Positions 1-9,395 of a stretch of DNA of 64,000 bases are shown here, one piece after another; the stretch's first letter is position 1, and each line of letters begins with the position of its first letter. The stretch spans positions 3,156,501-3,220,500 of the forward strand of contig NZ_CP115541.1 of NCBI RefSeq assembly GCF_031834595.1, read 5' to 3'. The notes beneath the pieces were generated by a model. That model ran no database searches. It was not told the origin of the DNA and was given only the letters and a program-made list of their open reading frames with translations. This stretch comes from Stenotrophomonas oahuensis. Lineage in GTDB: Bacteria; Pseudomonadota; Gammaproteobacteria; Xanthomonadales; Xanthomonadaceae. A program made the translations under genes and the position numbers.

Positions 1-2
1 AC

Positions 3-2252
3 CCGCATCCGCAGGCCACCAGCCGCAGCTATGACGACCCCTTCGCCGCGCGCGAGGCCGAGCGCTACGCCCAGCCCATCGCCAGCCGCGAAGCCATCCT
101 GCAGTTGCTGGACCGCTGCGACGGCCCCCAGACCGCCGAGGAAATCGGCGCGCAGCTCGGCCTGACCGAACCCGACCGTGCCGACGCGCTGGGCAAGCGC
201 CTGGGCGCGATGGTGCGTGACGGCCAGCTGGTGCAGAACCGCCGCGGCGGCTTCGCCCCGGTGCAGGCCACCAACCTGATCACTGGCGTGGTCATCGCCA
301 ACCCGGAAGGGTTCGGCTTCCTGCGCCCGGTGGAGGGCGGCGACGACCTGTTCCTGGCCCCGTATGAAATGCGCAAGGTGCTGCACGGCGACCGTGTGCT
401 GGCCAACGTGACCGGCATCGACCGCCGTGGCCGCCGCGAGGGCAGCATCGCCCGCGTGCTCGAGCGTGGCATGACCCGTCTGATCGGGCGCTTCAGCGTC
501 GAGTTCGGCATCAGCTACGTGGTGCCGGATGACAAGCGCATCCAGCGCAACGTACAGATTCCGCCCGACCAGACCGGCGACGCCCGCGATGGCCAGCTGG
601 TGGTGTGCGAACTGACCCAGGCCCCGGACACGCGTCGGCCGCCGATCGGCCGCATCATCGCGGTGCTCGGCGACAAGCTGACCGCCTCGCTGGTGGTGGA
701 AACCGCCATTCACGGCCATGAGCTGCCGTTCGAGTTCCCGCAGGAAGTGCTGGACGAAGCCGCGGCGGTGCCGTTGACGGTGGAGCCGGGCATGATCGGC
801 GGTCGCGTCGATCTGCGCAGCACGCCGCTGGTGACCATCGACGGCGAGGACGCCAAGGACTTCGACGACGCGGTCTACTGCGAGCCGAACGAAGATGGTT
901 TCCGTCTGATCGTGGCCATTGCCGACGTCTCCAACTATGTCCGCCCCGGCACCCCGCTGGACGAGGAAGCGCAGAAGCGCGCCACCTCGGTGTACTTCCC
1001 GGGCTTCGTGGTGCCGATGCTGCCGGAGACGCTGTCCAACGGCATCTGCTCGCTGATGCCGAAGGTCGACCGCATGTGCTTCGTCTGCGACATGCAGGTG
1101 GGGCGCGATGGCGAAGTGGCACACTCGCGCTTCTACGAAGCGGTGATGAATTCGCATGCACGCCTGACCTACACCCAGGTCTGGCAGGCGGTGGGCGAGA
1201 ACGATCCGGCCGCGCGTGCGGCCATCGGCCCGCTGCTGCCGCAGGTGGAACGCCTGCACCAGCTGTACAAGGTGTTTGCCAAGGCCCGGACCAAGCGCGG
1301 CGCGATCGAATTTGAAAGCTCGGAAGTGCGCTTCATTCTCGACAACACCGGTCAGGTCACCCAGGCCGGCATGCTGGTGCGCAACGACGCGCACAAGCTG
1401 ATCGAGGAATGCATGATCGCCGCCAACGTGCAGGCGGCGCGCTACCTGATCAGCAAGCATGTGCCGGCTCCGTACCGTGACCATGAGAAGCCGCCGGAAT
1501 CGAAGTTTGAAGACCTGCAGGAGTTCCTGAAGGAATTCAAGCTGAGCCTGCCGCCGTATGCCAAGGTGCAGCCGGGCGACTACACCAAGCTGCTGAAGAA
1601 GGTGCGCGAGCGCCCGGATGCGGCGCTGCTGGAATCGGTGCTGCTGCGCAGCCAGAGCCTGGCGGTGTATTCGGCCGAGAACCTGGGCCACTTCGGCCTG
1701 GCGCTGGACGCCTACGCCCACTTCACCTCGCCGATCCGCCGCTACCCGGACCTGCTGGTGCATCGCGCGATCAAGTACGCGCTGACCGGCAAGCCGGTCG
1801 ACAAGTATCTGTACACCCAGCGCGAAATGGCCAAGCTGACCCTGCTGTGCTCCGAACGCGAGCGCCGTGCGGACGAGGCCGAGCGCGAGGTCGACGAGCG
1901 CTACCGCGCGGCGTGGATGGAAAAGCACGTCGGCGGCAAGTTCGACGGCGTGATCAGCGGCGTGACCAGCTTCGGGCTGTTCGTGGAGCTGGACGAGTCC
2001 AAGGTCAACGGGCTGGTGCATGTCACCCAGTTGCCGCACGACTATTACCAGTTCGATGCCACCCGCAAAACGCTGACCGGTGAACGCCGTGGCACCAGCT
2101 ACCGTCTGGGTGACCGGGTGCGCATCCTGGTGCTGAAGGCCAGCATGGAAGAGCGCAAGATCGACTTCCGCCTGGTCGAGGAAAAGGACGATTCGGTGCC
2201 GGAGCTGCCGCCTCGCGGCCAGCCGGCCAAGCGGCAGAAGCAGAAATATTGA
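3..2252 (+). CDS. rnr: Ribonuclease R (5' end outside window)
   Basis: 3'-to-5' exoribonuclease of the RNase II/RNB family that degrades structured RNA and takes part in rRNA and mRNA turnover. The frame is open from the first bases of the window, so the true start lies upstream; a TTG at 105 is internal. About 749 residues are visible, against roughly 800-plus for the family. Order: N-terminal winged-helix segment (SREAILQLLDR), two cold-shock-like domains, the RNB catalytic domain with the acidic motif GEDAKDFDDA that binds Mg2+ and the motif HFTSPIRRYPDL, then a C-terminal S1 domain (GVISGVTSFGLFVEL) and a short basic tail typical of RNase R rather than RNase II. It is followed by a small zinc protein gene and rlmB; rnr-rlmB proximity is common in gammaproteobacteria. 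Confidence 0.97.
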   Translation, partial: PHPQATSRSYDDPFAAREAERYAQPIASREAILQLLDRCDGPQTAEEIGAQLGLTEPDRADALGKRLGAMVRDGQLVQNRRGGFAPVQATNLITGVVIANPEGFGFLRPVEGGDDLFLAPYEMRKVLHGDRVLANVTGIDRRGRREGSIARVLERGMTRLIGRFSVEFGISYVVPDDKRIQRNVQIPPDQTGDARDGQLVVCELTQAPDTRRPPIGRIIAVLGDKLTASLVVETAIHGHELPFEFPQEVLDEAAAVPLTVEPGMIGGRVDLRSTPLVTIDGEDAKDFDDAVYCEPNEDGFRLIVAIADVSNYVRPGTPLDEEAQKRATSVYFPGFVVPMLPETLSNGICSLMPKVDRMCFVCDMQVGRDGEVAHSRFYEAVMNSHARLTYTQVWQAVGENDPAARAAIGPLLPQVERLHQLYKVFAKARTKRGAIEFESSEVRFILDNTGQVTQAGMLVRNDAHKLIEECMIAANVQAARYLISKHVPAPYRDHEKPPESKFEDLQEFLKEFKLSLPPYAKVQPGDYTKLLKKVRERPDAALLESVLLRSQSLAVYSAENLGHFGLALDAYAHFTSPIRRYPDLLVHRAIKYALTGKPVDKYLYTQREMAKLTLLCSERERRADEAEREVDERYRAAWMEKHVGGKFDGVISGVTSFGLFVELDESKVNGLVHVTQLPHDYYQFDATRKTLTGERRGTSYRLGDRVRILVLKASMEERKIDFRLVEEKDDSVPELPPRGQPAKRQKQKY

Positions 2253-2253
2253 G

Positions 2254-2319
2254 GTAGTGCCGGCCGCTGGCCGGCAACCGCATGAATCCCGGTAGGTACC
2301 GACCGTTGGTCGGTACGCC
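2254..2319 (+). repeat. Two SMAG-type GTAG palindromes in tandem
   Basis: Two short palindromes, each opened by GTAG: GTAGTGCCGGCCGCTGGCC at 2254 and GTAGGTACCGACCGTTGGTC at 2292. Both point the same way. They fill the gap between rnr and the GFA gene. The layout matches the SMAG/REP elements known from Stenotrophomonas, which fold as RNA hairpins and often sit at 3' ends of genes. Confidence 0.8.
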
Positions 2320-2339
2320 ACGAAACGGAGGCCTCACCC

Positions 2340-2810
2340 ATGAACCCCGTTCCCGAATTCTCCGGCGGCTGCCAATGCGGCGCGATCCGCTTCCACGTCC
2401 GCGGCGCGCTGCCAGACCGTTCCATCTGCCACTGCCGCATGTGCCAGAAAGCCTTCGGGGCCTACTACGCCCCCTTGGTGTCGGTGCGCGGCGCGGATTT
2501 CCAGTGGACCCGTGGCGAGCCCCGCCGCTTCCAGTCCTCCAACCACTTCCGCCGTGGCTTCTGCGCCGACTGCGGCACTCCGCTGACCTACGAAGGGGAC
2601 GACGGCATGGCCGTGGCCGCCGGGGCCTTCGACCAGCCTGAACGGCTGCCGCCGACCGTGCAGTACGGCACCGAGTCCAAACTGCCCTTCGTGGACCAGC
2701 TGGGCGGGCTGGAGGTGATCCTGGCCGAGGACGACCCGGATGCCGAGCGCTTGGCCACGTTGGTGTCCCATCAGCATCCAGACCGGGATACGGCCCGTTG
2801 GCCGCGGTGA
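2340..2810 (+). CDS. GFA family (glutathione-dependent formaldehyde-activating-like / CENP-V) zinc protein
   Basis: A 156-residue protein with the GFA fold. Visible zinc ligands are the N-terminal GGCQCGAIRF (Cys11, Cys13), the CHCRMC cluster (Cys30, Cys32, Cys35) and the later FCADCGTPL pair. The founding member was proposed to speed formation of S-hydroxymethylglutathione, but most members, including this one, have no proven substrate. The start ATG is preceded by a good GGAGG. It lies between rnr and rlmB on the same strand and may be co-transcribed, although SMAG hairpins separate it from rnr. Length is normal for the family. The family call is firm; the activity is unknown. Confidence 0.9.
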   Translation: MNPVPEFSGGCQCGAIRFHVRGALPDRSICHCRMCQKAFGAYYAPLVSVRGADFQWTRGEPRRFQSSNHFRRGFCADCGTPLTYEGDDGMAVAAGAFDQPERLPPTVQYGTESKLPFVDQLGGLEVILAEDDPDAERLATLVSHQHPDRDTARWPR

Positions 2811-2871
2811 CGGGCACCCCGCCCGCCGATGCTCTACCATTACCACCCCCTGACCGGTTCTGCCCCCTGCA

Positions 2872-3615
2872 ATGAGCAAACAAAGCCAGTGGATCGTCGG
2901 CGTCAACGCCGTCGCCTCCTCGATTGAAAACGATGCCGAGAACGTCCGCGAAGTGCTGATCGAGGCCGGCGCGAAGAATCCGCGGCTGACCGAAATCGAG
3001 GAAAACGCGCGCCGCAAGGGGATCGACGTGCGCCGGGTGAACACCCAGGCGCTGGACGGCGTGGGCGGCTCGGTGCGCCACCAGGGCGTGGCCGCGCGCT
3101 ATGCCGCTGCCCGCACCTACAGCGAGAACGAGCTGGAAGGGCTGGTCACCGCTGCCGAGGGCAAGGCGCTGCTGCTGATCCTCGACGAGGTCCAGGACCC
3201 GCACAATCTGGGCGCGTGCCTGCGCAGCGCCGCCGCCGCAGGGGCCACGGCGGTGATCATTCCCAAGGACAAGTCGGCCACCGTGAACGCCACCGTGCGC
3301 AAGACCTCGGCCGGTGCCGCCGACCGCATTCCGGTGGTGGCGGTGACCAACCTGTCGCGCTGCCTGAAGGACCTGCAGAAGCAGGGCGTGTGGATCTACG
3401 GCCTGGCCGGCGAAGCCACCGCGTCGCTGTATTCGCTGGATCTGAAGGGCAACGTCGCACTGGTGCTGGGCGGCGAAGCCGATGGCCTGCGCCGCCTCAC
3501 CCGCGAAAACTGCGACGGCCTGGTCAAGATTCCGATGCCGGGCGACATTGAAAGCCTGAATGTATCCGTGGCCGCCGGTGTGAGTTTGTTTGAAGCGGTG
3601 CGTCAGCGCGGTTGA
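2872..3615 (+). CDS. rlmB: 23S rRNA (guanosine-2'-O)-methyltransferase RlmB
   Basis: SpoU/TrmH-class (SPOUT) methyltransferase that methylates the ribose of G2251 in 23S rRNA (E. coli numbering) using S-adenosylmethionine. The 247-residue length is typical. The N-terminal substrate-binding domain (WIVGVNAVASSIE) is followed by the knotted catalytic domain. Its motif 1 is LDEVQDPHNLGACLRSA, motif 2 LVLGGEADGLRRL and motif 3 IPMPGDIESLNVSVAAG. The ATG at 2872 begins MSKQSQWIVG, as expected for the family. It is the last gene on the plus strand before a convergent efflux operon; SMAG palindromes and a perfect inverted repeat lie in the gap. Confidence 0.96.
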   Translation: MSKQSQWIVGVNAVASSIENDAENVREVLIEAGAKNPRLTEIEENARRKGIDVRRVNTQALDGVGGSVRHQGVAARYAAARTYSENELEGLVTAAEGKALLLILDEVQDPHNLGACLRSAAAAGATAVIIPKDKSATVNATVRKTSAGAADRIPVVAVTNLSRCLKDLQKQGVWIYGLAGEATASLYSLDLKGNVALVLGGEADGLRRLTRENCDGLVKIPMPGDIESLNVSVAAGVSLFEAVRQRG

Positions 3616-3637
3616 AGCGCGTTCGGGCATGGCCGGG

Positions 3638-3756
3638 TGACGCGCATGGCGCGTCACTACGCGCCATGTGTGTCCGAAGCCCCGCCGGGCGTGCCCGGCG
3701 AACGGCGCGATCGTCCTGCGCACGTAGCAATTCGTAGTGACGCGCCATGCGCGTCA
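3638..3756. repeat. Inverted pair of SMAG palindromes downstream of rlmB
   Basis: A TGACGCGCATGGCGCGTCA palindrome followed by CTAC (3638-3660) faces a GTAG-led copy (GTAGTGACGCGCCATGCGCG, 3734-3756). The two have opposite orientation, so single-stranded RNA or DNA could form one large cruciform as well as two small hairpins. Confidence 0.75.
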
Positions 3757-3797
3757 ACCGCGCGCAGCGCGGCACAAGCATCCGAAGCCCAATCCAC

Positions 3798-3821
3798 GTC
3801 GGTCAGGTCAACCTGACCGAC
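3798..3821. terminator. Possible bidirectional hairpin between rlmB and the efflux operon
   Basis: A 24-base perfect inverted repeat with arms GTCGGTCAGGT / ACCTGACCGAC lies between two convergent genes. There is no strong T-run on either side (only GTTTAG), so a terminator role is inferred from position. Confidence 0.45.
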
Positions 3822-3846
3822 GTTTAGACCAGACCGAAGCGCCCCA

Positions 3847-5268
3847 TCACCCCGCGCTTCCCCCCAGCGCCTTGAACAACGTCACATCATTGATCAACTG
3901 CCGCTGCTTGATCGACGCCAGCGACAATTCCGCATCACGCCGGGTCTGCTGCGCCTCCAGCCACGTACGCAGGTCGGTCGCACCTACGCGATAACGCACC
4001 TCGTACATCCGCTCGATCTCCACCGCCTCGTCATACGACGCCTGCGACGCCGCCACCTGCGTGGCGAACTGGGTGCGCGCCGACAACGCGTTGTCCACCT
4101 CGGAAAGTGCGGTGTACAACGTGCTGCGGAAGCTGTTCGCGGCAATCTGGTAATCCGTGCCCGCCACCTTGGTATCCAGCTGCGCCTGGCGGATGTTGAG
4201 AAACGGCAGTGACAAGCCAGCGCCCAGCGTGGCCACCGGATTCCTCAGCACATCCGACAGCGAGGTCGCACTGCTGTTCACGCCGCCACTCAGGCTCAGC
4301 GCCGGGTAGTAGCTGGTCGCGGTGACCTTGATGTTCTTCAAACTGTTGCGCAGTCGCAGTTCGGCCGCGCGCAGGTCCGGGCGGCGGCCGAGCAGCTCGG
4401 CCGGCAGGCCCTCGGCCAGCGGCGGGCTGCCGATGCTTTCCAGCACCTGCGGCTCATCCGCCTGCGGCCACGGCTGGCCATCCAGCAACACGGTCAGTGC
4501 GTTGCGCGCCACCACCCGCTGCTGCTCCAGTGCACTCTGCGCCGAACGCTGTGCTTCCAGGCTCTGGCTGGCCTGACGCACTTCCAGCCGTGACACCGCA
4601 CCGGCATCGAAGCGCGCCTGGACCAGGTCGCGGGTGCGCTCCAGCCGCTCCAGGTTGGCTTGGCCGGCGGTGATCGACTGGTTGAGGAAGGCCAGCGTCC
4701 AGTACTGCGTGGCGACGTCGCTGACCACCAGCAGGGCGGTGTTCTGCAGGTCTTCTTCGGTGGCCTGTGCCTCCCACTGGGCAATGTCGCGCTGGGTGCG
4801 AAGGCGGCCCCACAGGTCGATTTCCCATTGCAGCGACACACCGGCCGAGCTGCCGCGGTTCCAGTCCGCGCTCTGGTCGATGGCGCGGCTGCCGCTGCTG
4901 CTGACACTGCCCGAGGGTTGTGGCCACAGGTTGTTGTCGGCCAGTCCGGCCTGCAGGCGGGCACGCTGCACTGCCAGCCCGGCCGAGGCCAGGTCGGTGT
5001 TGGCCTGCAGGGCACGGGCGATCATGCGGTCCAGGCGCGGGTCCTGGAAGCCGGTCCACCAGGTGTCCTGGCGCACATCGGTGCGCGCGACCTCGGTGCT
5101 GTCGACGCTGGCTTCGGTAGGCGCATTGATCTGCGCATCGCCCCGGCCATACGCGGCCGGCACCGTCGGCGCATCCACCTGGTAGTGACCGGTGCTGGCA
5201 CAGGCCGACAGCAGCAAGGCGAGAGAGCCAGCCAATACGGTTTGCATCGGAATACGGGACATGTTCAT
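3847..5268 (-). CDS. macC: Outer membrane efflux lipoprotein, TolC/NodT family (MacC-like)
   Basis: Outer-membrane channel of a tripartite efflux pump. The 473-residue protein starts with a lipoprotein signal peptide (LLLSACAS, lipidated Cys23) and has the two OEP (outer membrane efflux protein) repeats of the NodT family, with the typical [13 protein letters not shown] and [11 protein letters not shown] segments. Its ATG overlaps the macB stop by four bases (ATGA), so it is translationally coupled to the MacB-type transporter. It is the third gene of a macA-macB-OMF operon. In S. maltophilia a MacABC pump of this make-up has been linked to macrolide and other drug resistance and to stress tolerance; substrates here are inferred by analogy. 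An ATG six bases inside the chosen start is an alternative. Confidence 0.9.
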   Translation of the reverse strand: MNMSRIPMQTVLAGSLALLLSACASTGHYQVDAPTVPAAYGRGDAQINAPTEASVDSTEVARTDVRQDTWWTGFQDPRLDRMIARALQANTDLASAGLAVQRARLQAGLADNNLWPQPSGSVSSSGSRAIDQSADWNRGSSAGVSLQWEIDLWGRLRTQRDIAQWEAQATEEDLQNTALLVVSDVATQYWTLAFLNQSITAGQANLERLERTRDLVQARFDAGAVSRLEVRQASQSLEAQRSAQSALEQQRVVARNALTVLLDGQPWPQADEPQVLESIGSPPLAEGLPAELLGRRPDLRAAELRLRNSLKNIKVTATSYYPALSLSGGVNSSATSLSDVLRNPVATLGAGLSLPFLNIRQAQLDTKVAGTDYQIAANSFRSTLYTALSEVDNALSARTQFATQVAASQASYDEAVEIERMYEVRYRVGATDLRTWLEAQQTRRDAELSLASIKQRQLINDVTLFKALGGSAG

Positions 5269-7235
5269 TCGCGGGCCAACGCCTCCACGGGATCAAGTTG
5301 GGCTGCATTGCGAGCCGGAAGGAAACCAAACGCCACGCCGATCAGACTGGAGCAGGCAAACGCCGCCACGATTGACGCGGTCGAGAACAGCATCTGGAAG
5401 TCCGGCGCGAACTTGCCGAACAGCCAGCCGACCAGCAGCGACAGCCCCACGCCCAGCAGGCCGCCGAGCAGGCACACCAGCACCGCCTCGATCAGGAACT
5501 GCTGACGGATGTCGCTCTGCCGCGCGCCTACCGCCATGCGGACGCCGATCTCACGCGTACGCTCGGTGACCGACACCAGCATGATGTTCATCACCCCGAT
5601 CCCGCCCACCAGCAGCGCGATGGCGGCGATGGCGCTGATCAGCAGGGTCATGGTGCGGGTGGTCTGCTCGATGGTTTCGCGGATCTCGGCGCTGTTGCTG
5701 AGGAAGAAGTCCTCGGTACCGTGACGCATGATCAGCAGCTTGGAAATGGCCGCCTGCGCCGCATCCATCGGGGTGGTGTCGTCCACCCGCACGGTGATGC
5801 TGGAGACATGACTCTGGCCGAGCATGCGCGACATCACCGTGGTGTACGGCACCCACACGCTCAGGTTGGTGCTGCCGCCAAAGCCGAAGCTCTGCGGCTT
5901 GGCCACGCCGACCACGCGCACCGGTACGTTGCCGAGCAGGATCACCTGACCGATCGGATCGTCGCCGTTCGGGAAGAACTGGGTACGGGTGTTTTCATCG
6001 ATGACCGCCACCTGGGCCAGGCTTTTGATCGCGTCGGCTTCAAAGAAGCTGCCGGCGCTCAAGGTCACGCCTTTGACCCGGAAGTACTGCTCGCCCACGC
6101 CGCTGACCTGGGCGGTGGCCGACTGGTTGCGGTAGCGCGCCGTCACCGACGAGGACACGCTGGGCGTGGCGCTGTCGATGTAGCTCTGCTTTGCCAGCGC
6201 ATCGGCATCGCTGGCCTTGAGCGTCTGCACGCGGCCGGAGCGCATGTCGCCGAAACCACGACCGGGGTAGACGTCGATGGTGTTGGTGCCCAGTGCGCTG
6301 ATGTTCTGCAGGATCTGCTGCTGCGAGCCGTTGCCCAGCGCCACCACCGAGACCACCGAGGCGATGCCGATGATGATCCCGAGCATGGTCAGGAAGGTGC
6401 GCAGGCGATGTGCGTTCATCGCCAGCAGGGCCATGCGGAACGCTTCGGTAAAACGGTCGCGGGCGGCCCGCCAGCTGTTGCCCTTGCCGGCGGCCACGGT
6501 GGCGTTGCGCTGCGCACGGTAGTGCGGAGCCTTGTCATTGGCACGGTCGGCAATGATCTCGCCGTCGCGGATCTCGATGATGCGCTGGGCGTGCTCGGCC
6601 ACGCTCATATCGTGGGTGACGATGATGATGGTGTGGCCTTCGGCATGCAGCTCGCCGAGGATGCCCATCACTTCCTCGCCGGATTTCGTGTCCAGCGCAC
6701 CGGTCGGTTCGTCGGCCAGGATCACCTCGCCACCGTTCATCAGTGCACGCGCAATCGAGACACGCTGCTGCTGACCGCCCGACAGCTGGCCCGGCTTGTG
6801 CTGCATGCGGTCACCCAGGCCCAGCCGTTGCAGCAGCTGTTCGGCGCGCGCGCTGCGCACCGGCGCGGGGCTGCCGGCGTACACCGCCGGCACTTCCACG
6901 TTGCCGCGTGCATCCAGGTCACCCAGCAGGTGGTAGCGCTGGAAGATGAAGCCGAAGTGCTCGCGGCGCAGTTCGGCCAGCTCGTCCGGCAGCATGCGCC
7001 CGGTCTCGCGCCCGGCGACCTGGTAGCTGCCCCGGGTGGGGCGGTCCAGGCAGCCGAGGATGTTCATCAGCGTCGACTTGCCGGAGCCGGACTGGCCGAC
7101 AATGGCAACCATCTCGCCCGCGGCGATGTCCAGGTTGACGTCGCGCAGCACCGCGATGGTCTCGTCGCCTGCCGGAAACTCGCGGCGCAGGTCGCGCAGC
7201 TGCAGCAGCGGCGTAGCGGGGGAGGGGCCTTTCAT
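5265..7235 (-). CDS. macB: MacB-type ABC transporter (ATPase fused to permease)
   Basis: Inner-membrane ABC protein that drives a type VII (MacB-fold) tripartite pump. Residues 9-235 form the ATPase: Walker [10 protein letters not shown] (47-55), signature [15 protein letters not shown], Walker [13 protein letters not shown]. There follow a first membrane helix near 285-305 ([21 protein letters not shown]), a large periplasmic MacB_PCD domain and three C-terminal helices (approximately 535-645). At 656 residues it is full length. Its ATG overlaps the macA stop and its stop overlaps the outer-membrane factor start, both as ATGA. MacB pumps act as mechanotransmitters moving macrolides, peptides or lipids from periplasm to outside; the substrate here is not shown by sequence. 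Confidence 0.95.
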   Translation of the reverse strand: MKGPSPATPLLQLRDLRREFPAGDETIAVLRDVNLDIAAGEMVAIVGQSGSGKSTLMNILGCLDRPTRGSYQVAGRETGRMLPDELAELRREHFGFIFQRYHLLGDLDARGNVEVPAVYAGSPAPVRSARAEQLLQRLGLGDRMQHKPGQLSGGQQQRVSIARALMNGGEVILADEPTGALDTKSGEEVMGILGELHAEGHTIIIVTHDMSVAEHAQRIIEIRDGEIIADRANDKAPHYRAQRNATVAAGKGNSWRAARDRFTEAFRMALLAMNAHRLRTFLTMLGIIIGIASVVSVVALGNGSQQQILQNISALGTNTIDVYPGRGFGDMRSGRVQTLKASDADALAKQSYIDSATPSVSSSVTARYRNQSATAQVSGVGEQYFRVKGVTLSAGSFFEADAIKSLAQVAVIDENTRTQFFPNGDDPIGQVILLGNVPVRVVGVAKPQSFGFGGSTNLSVWVPYTTVMSRMLGQSHVSSITVRVDDTTPMDAAQAAISKLLIMRHGTEDFFLSNSAEIRETIEQTTRTMTLLISAIAAIALLVGGIGVMNIMLVSVTERTREIGVRMAVGARQSDIRQQFLIEAVLVCLLGGLLGVGLSLLVGWLFGKFAPDFQMLFSTASIVAAFACSSLIGVAFGFLPARNAAQLDPVEALARE

Positions 7236-8464
7236 CGGCGCGGCCCCATGCCCGGGCCGCCCATGCGCATCTGCGGGCCGCGGTTGCCGCTGCCGCTGCC
7301 GGAGGCAGTGCCACCTTCGCCGACCACGACCTTGTCGCCTTCCTCCAGGCCGGACTGCACTTCGGCGTTGGCCCCGTTGTTGATGCCGATCTTGACCTTG
7401 CGCGGTTCCGGCATGCCGTCGGCATTGACCACCCGCACCATGTACTGGCCGTCGCGGCTCTTCGGGCCCAGTGCCACCGACGGCACGGTCAGCACGCCCT
7501 TGGCCTGCTTGAGCATCACCGACACCTGCGCGGTCATGTCGATGCGCAGGGTGCCGTCCGGATTTTCCACGTCGAACAGCGCGTTGTAGTACACCGCCGA
7601 ACTGGAGCTGGAACTGGACGAGCTGGAGCTGCTCGAGCTTTCGTTGGCAATCGACGACGGGGCCGGATTGATCTGGCGCAGGGTGCCGTGGTACTTGCGG
7701 TCCGGGTCACCCAGGGTGGTGAAGTACACCGGCATGCCCGCCTTGATCTTGACCACATCGGCTTCGGACACTTCGGCATTGACCGTCACCAGGTCCAGCC
7801 GCGCCAGCATCACGATGGTCGGCGCGGTCTGGTTGGCGTTGACGGTGCGGCCTTCCTCGGCCACCACCGCGACCACGGTGCCGTCCATCGGGGCGGTGAT
7901 GCGGGTGTAGGCCAGGTTGGCGCGCGCGGTGCCCAGCTCGGTTTCGCGGCCCTTGATCTGCGCGTCATACGACTGGATCTGCGCACGCGCGGTCTTCAGC
8001 TGGGCCTCGGCGGTGTCGTACTCGGCGCGCGAGGTGGCTTCGGCTTCCAGCATCTGCTTCTGCCGCGCGAATTCCAGCTCGGCCTCACGCAGGCTGGCCT
8101 GCTGCACGGCGCGCTGTGCGCGGACCTGTTCCAGCGATGCCTCGGCGTTCTGCACCTGGTTCTGCTGGGTGGTGGCGTCGATTTCGGCGATCAGGTCACC
8201 TTCCTTCACCGTGTCGCCCAGCTGCACCTTCAGTGACTTGATCTGGCCTGAGGCCTGCGCACCGACGCTGACCAGCTTGTAGGCATCAATCACGCCGGTG
8301 GCTTCGACCGTCTGTTCCAGGTCGCCACGGGTGACCGGGCTGGTGGCCAGGGTGGGGGCGGCCGGCTTGCGCAGGGTCCATGCGACAATCCCGGCCACGA
8401 CGAAGGCGGCAATGATCAGCAGCAGCACGCGGCCGCGGCGGGTGGTGGGCAGGCGGGGCTTCAC
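7232..8464 (-). CDS. macA: MacA-type periplasmic adaptor (membrane fusion protein)
   Basis: Membrane fusion protein linking MacB to the outer-membrane channel. An N-terminal membrane anchor (about residues 13-30) is followed by a split lipoyl domain ([24 protein letters not shown]), a coiled-coil hairpin (Gln/Glu/Ala-rich, roughly 105-180), the second lipoyl half ([14 protein letters not shown]), and beta-barrel and membrane-proximal domains ([18 protein letters not shown]). Oddity: fourteen consecutive serines at residues 276-289, encoded by mixed AGC/AGT/TCG/TCC codons, sit in the loop just before [10 protein letters not shown]. The C-terminus is Gly/Met/Arg-rich. First gene of the operon; it reads away from the two-component genes across a roughly 200-base control region. 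Confidence 0.94.
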   Translation of the reverse strand: MKPRLPTTRRGRVLLLIIAAFVVAGIVAWTLRKPAAPTLATSPVTRGDLEQTVEATGVIDAYKLVSVGAQASGQIKSLKVQLGDTVKEGDLIAEIDATTQQNQVQNAEASLEQVRAQRAVQQASLREAELEFARQKQMLEAEATSRAEYDTAEAQLKTARAQIQSYDAQIKGRETELGTARANLAYTRITAPMDGTVVAVVAEEGRTVNANQTAPTIVMLARLDLVTVNAEVSEADVVKIKAGMPVYFTTLGDPDRKYHGTLRQINPAPSSIANESSSSSSSSSSSSSSAVYYNALFDVENPDGTLRIDMTAQVSVMLKQAKGVLTVPSVALGPKSRDGQYMVRVVNADGMPEPRKVKIGINNGANAEVQSGLEEGDKVVVGEGGTASGSGSGNRGPQMRMGGPGMGPRR

Positions 8465-8545
8465 GATGGGGGCTCAACTCGGCAGGCCGACATGCGGCGT
8501 TGTCAGCATTGTGAAGAGCGCATCCGGCCGGCTCAACGCTCACCG

Positions 8546-8559
8546 TGTAACCGCATGTA
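8546..8559 (-). promoter_or_regulatory. RstA-box-like operator between macA and the two-component genes
   Basis: On the minus strand the site reads TACATGCGGTTACA; on the plus strand it is a direct repeat, TGTAACCGC at 8546 and again at 8556, with ten-base spacing as is usual for OmpR-class regulator half-sites. It differs at one informative base from the E. coli RstA consensus as I recall it (TACATNTNGTTACA). It lies in the divergent region serving both macA and the response regulator. Nearly the same word occurs at 18703-18716. Confidence 0.5.
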
Positions 8560-8666
8560 ACCGCCGCCGGAGAAAAACATGTCAGCGTGTATCCGGCGCA
8601 TGGCTTGAAACACGACGACGCAAACCCGAGGATGCGGTTCAGCTCCCGACAGGGGATCATGGACGC

Positions 8667-9395
8667 ATGGAGACCATACCCACGATGCAACGCCTGTTGA
8701 TCGTCGACGACGACAATGACATCCGCCAGTTGCTGGCCGAACAGCTCGGCCGTGCCGGCTACCAGGTCAGCACCGCCAGCGACGGCCACGGCATGCGCCA
8801 GGTGCTCGACCGCGAGCACGTGGACCTGATCGTGCTGGACCTTAACCTGCCGCGCGAAGACGGACTCACCTTGTGCCGTGATCTGCGCGCGCGCTCCAGC
8901 ACGCCGGTGATCATGCTTACCGCACGCAGCGAGCCGATCGACCGCGTGCTGGGCCTGGAGATGGGCGCGGACGACTACCTGGGCAAGCCGTTCGAGCCGC
9001 GCGAGCTGCTGGCGCGGATCCGCAACGTGCTGCGCCGGACTGAAGCACTGCCGGCCAACCTGGAGCCGCTGGCGATCCGCCGCGCGCGCTTCTCGCAGTG
9101 GACCTTCGACCTGGAGCACCGCCACCTGGTCGACCCGGACGGGCGCGTGGTGGTGCTGTCCGGGGCCGAGTTCCGCCTGTTGCGGGTGTTCGTCGGACAC
9201 GCCAACAAGGTGTTGTCGCGTGAGCAGCTGGTATCGCTCAGCAGCGGCCGCAACTACGAGTCGCAGGACCGCGCCATCGACCTGCAGGTCAGCCGCCTGC
9301 GCAACAAGCTGGGCGGTGACGGCGGCAGCGACGGGCTGATCAAGACCGTGCGCAACGAGGGCTATGTGCTGGCCACGGCGGTCACCCTGGAATGA
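8667..9395 (+). CDS. OmpR/PhoB-family response regulator (MacR/RstA-like)
   Basis: DNA-binding response regulator of 242 residues. Receiver domain: acidic pocket Asp14-Asp15 (LLIVDDDND), phospho-acceptor Asp58 (VLDLNLP), and conserved Lys in LGKPFEPREL. C-terminal winged-helix Trans_reg_C domain: GAEFRLLRVFVGHANKVLSREQL and DRAIDLQVSRLRNKL, ending in IKTVRNEGYVLA. The ATG at 8667 was chosen because AGGGGA lies about ten bases upstream and the protein then begins METIPTMQRLLIVDD; an ATG at 8685 is possible. The stop overlaps the kinase start (ATGA). It is divergent from the macABC-type operon, the position of macR in S. maltophilia. Direct control of the pump is not proven by position, and I recall a report that MacRS had little effect on macABC expression. 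Confidence 0.92.
   Translation: METIPTMQRLLIVDDDNDIRQLLAEQLGRAGYQVSTASDGHGMRQVLDREHVDLIVLDLNLPREDGLTLCRDLRARSSTPVIMLTARSEPIDRVLGLEMGADDYLGKPFEPRELLARIRNVLRRTEALPANLEPLAIRRARFSQWTFDLEHRHLVDPDGRVVVLSGAEFRLLRVFVGHANKVLSREQLVSLSSGRNYESQDRAIDLQVSRLRNKLGGDGGSDGLIKTVRNEGYVLATAVTLE

Noticed and set aside
2023..3723. A 566-codon minus-strand frame spanning the end of rnr, the GFA gene and rlmB
   Set aside because: Crosses three good plus-strand genes and the SMAG repeats; composition is typical of antisense frames.
5721..7589. A 622-codon plus-strand open frame opposite macB/macA
   Set aside because: His/Gly/Ala-rich composition and exact antisense position to clear macB and macA domains; it is a high-GC shadow, not a gene.
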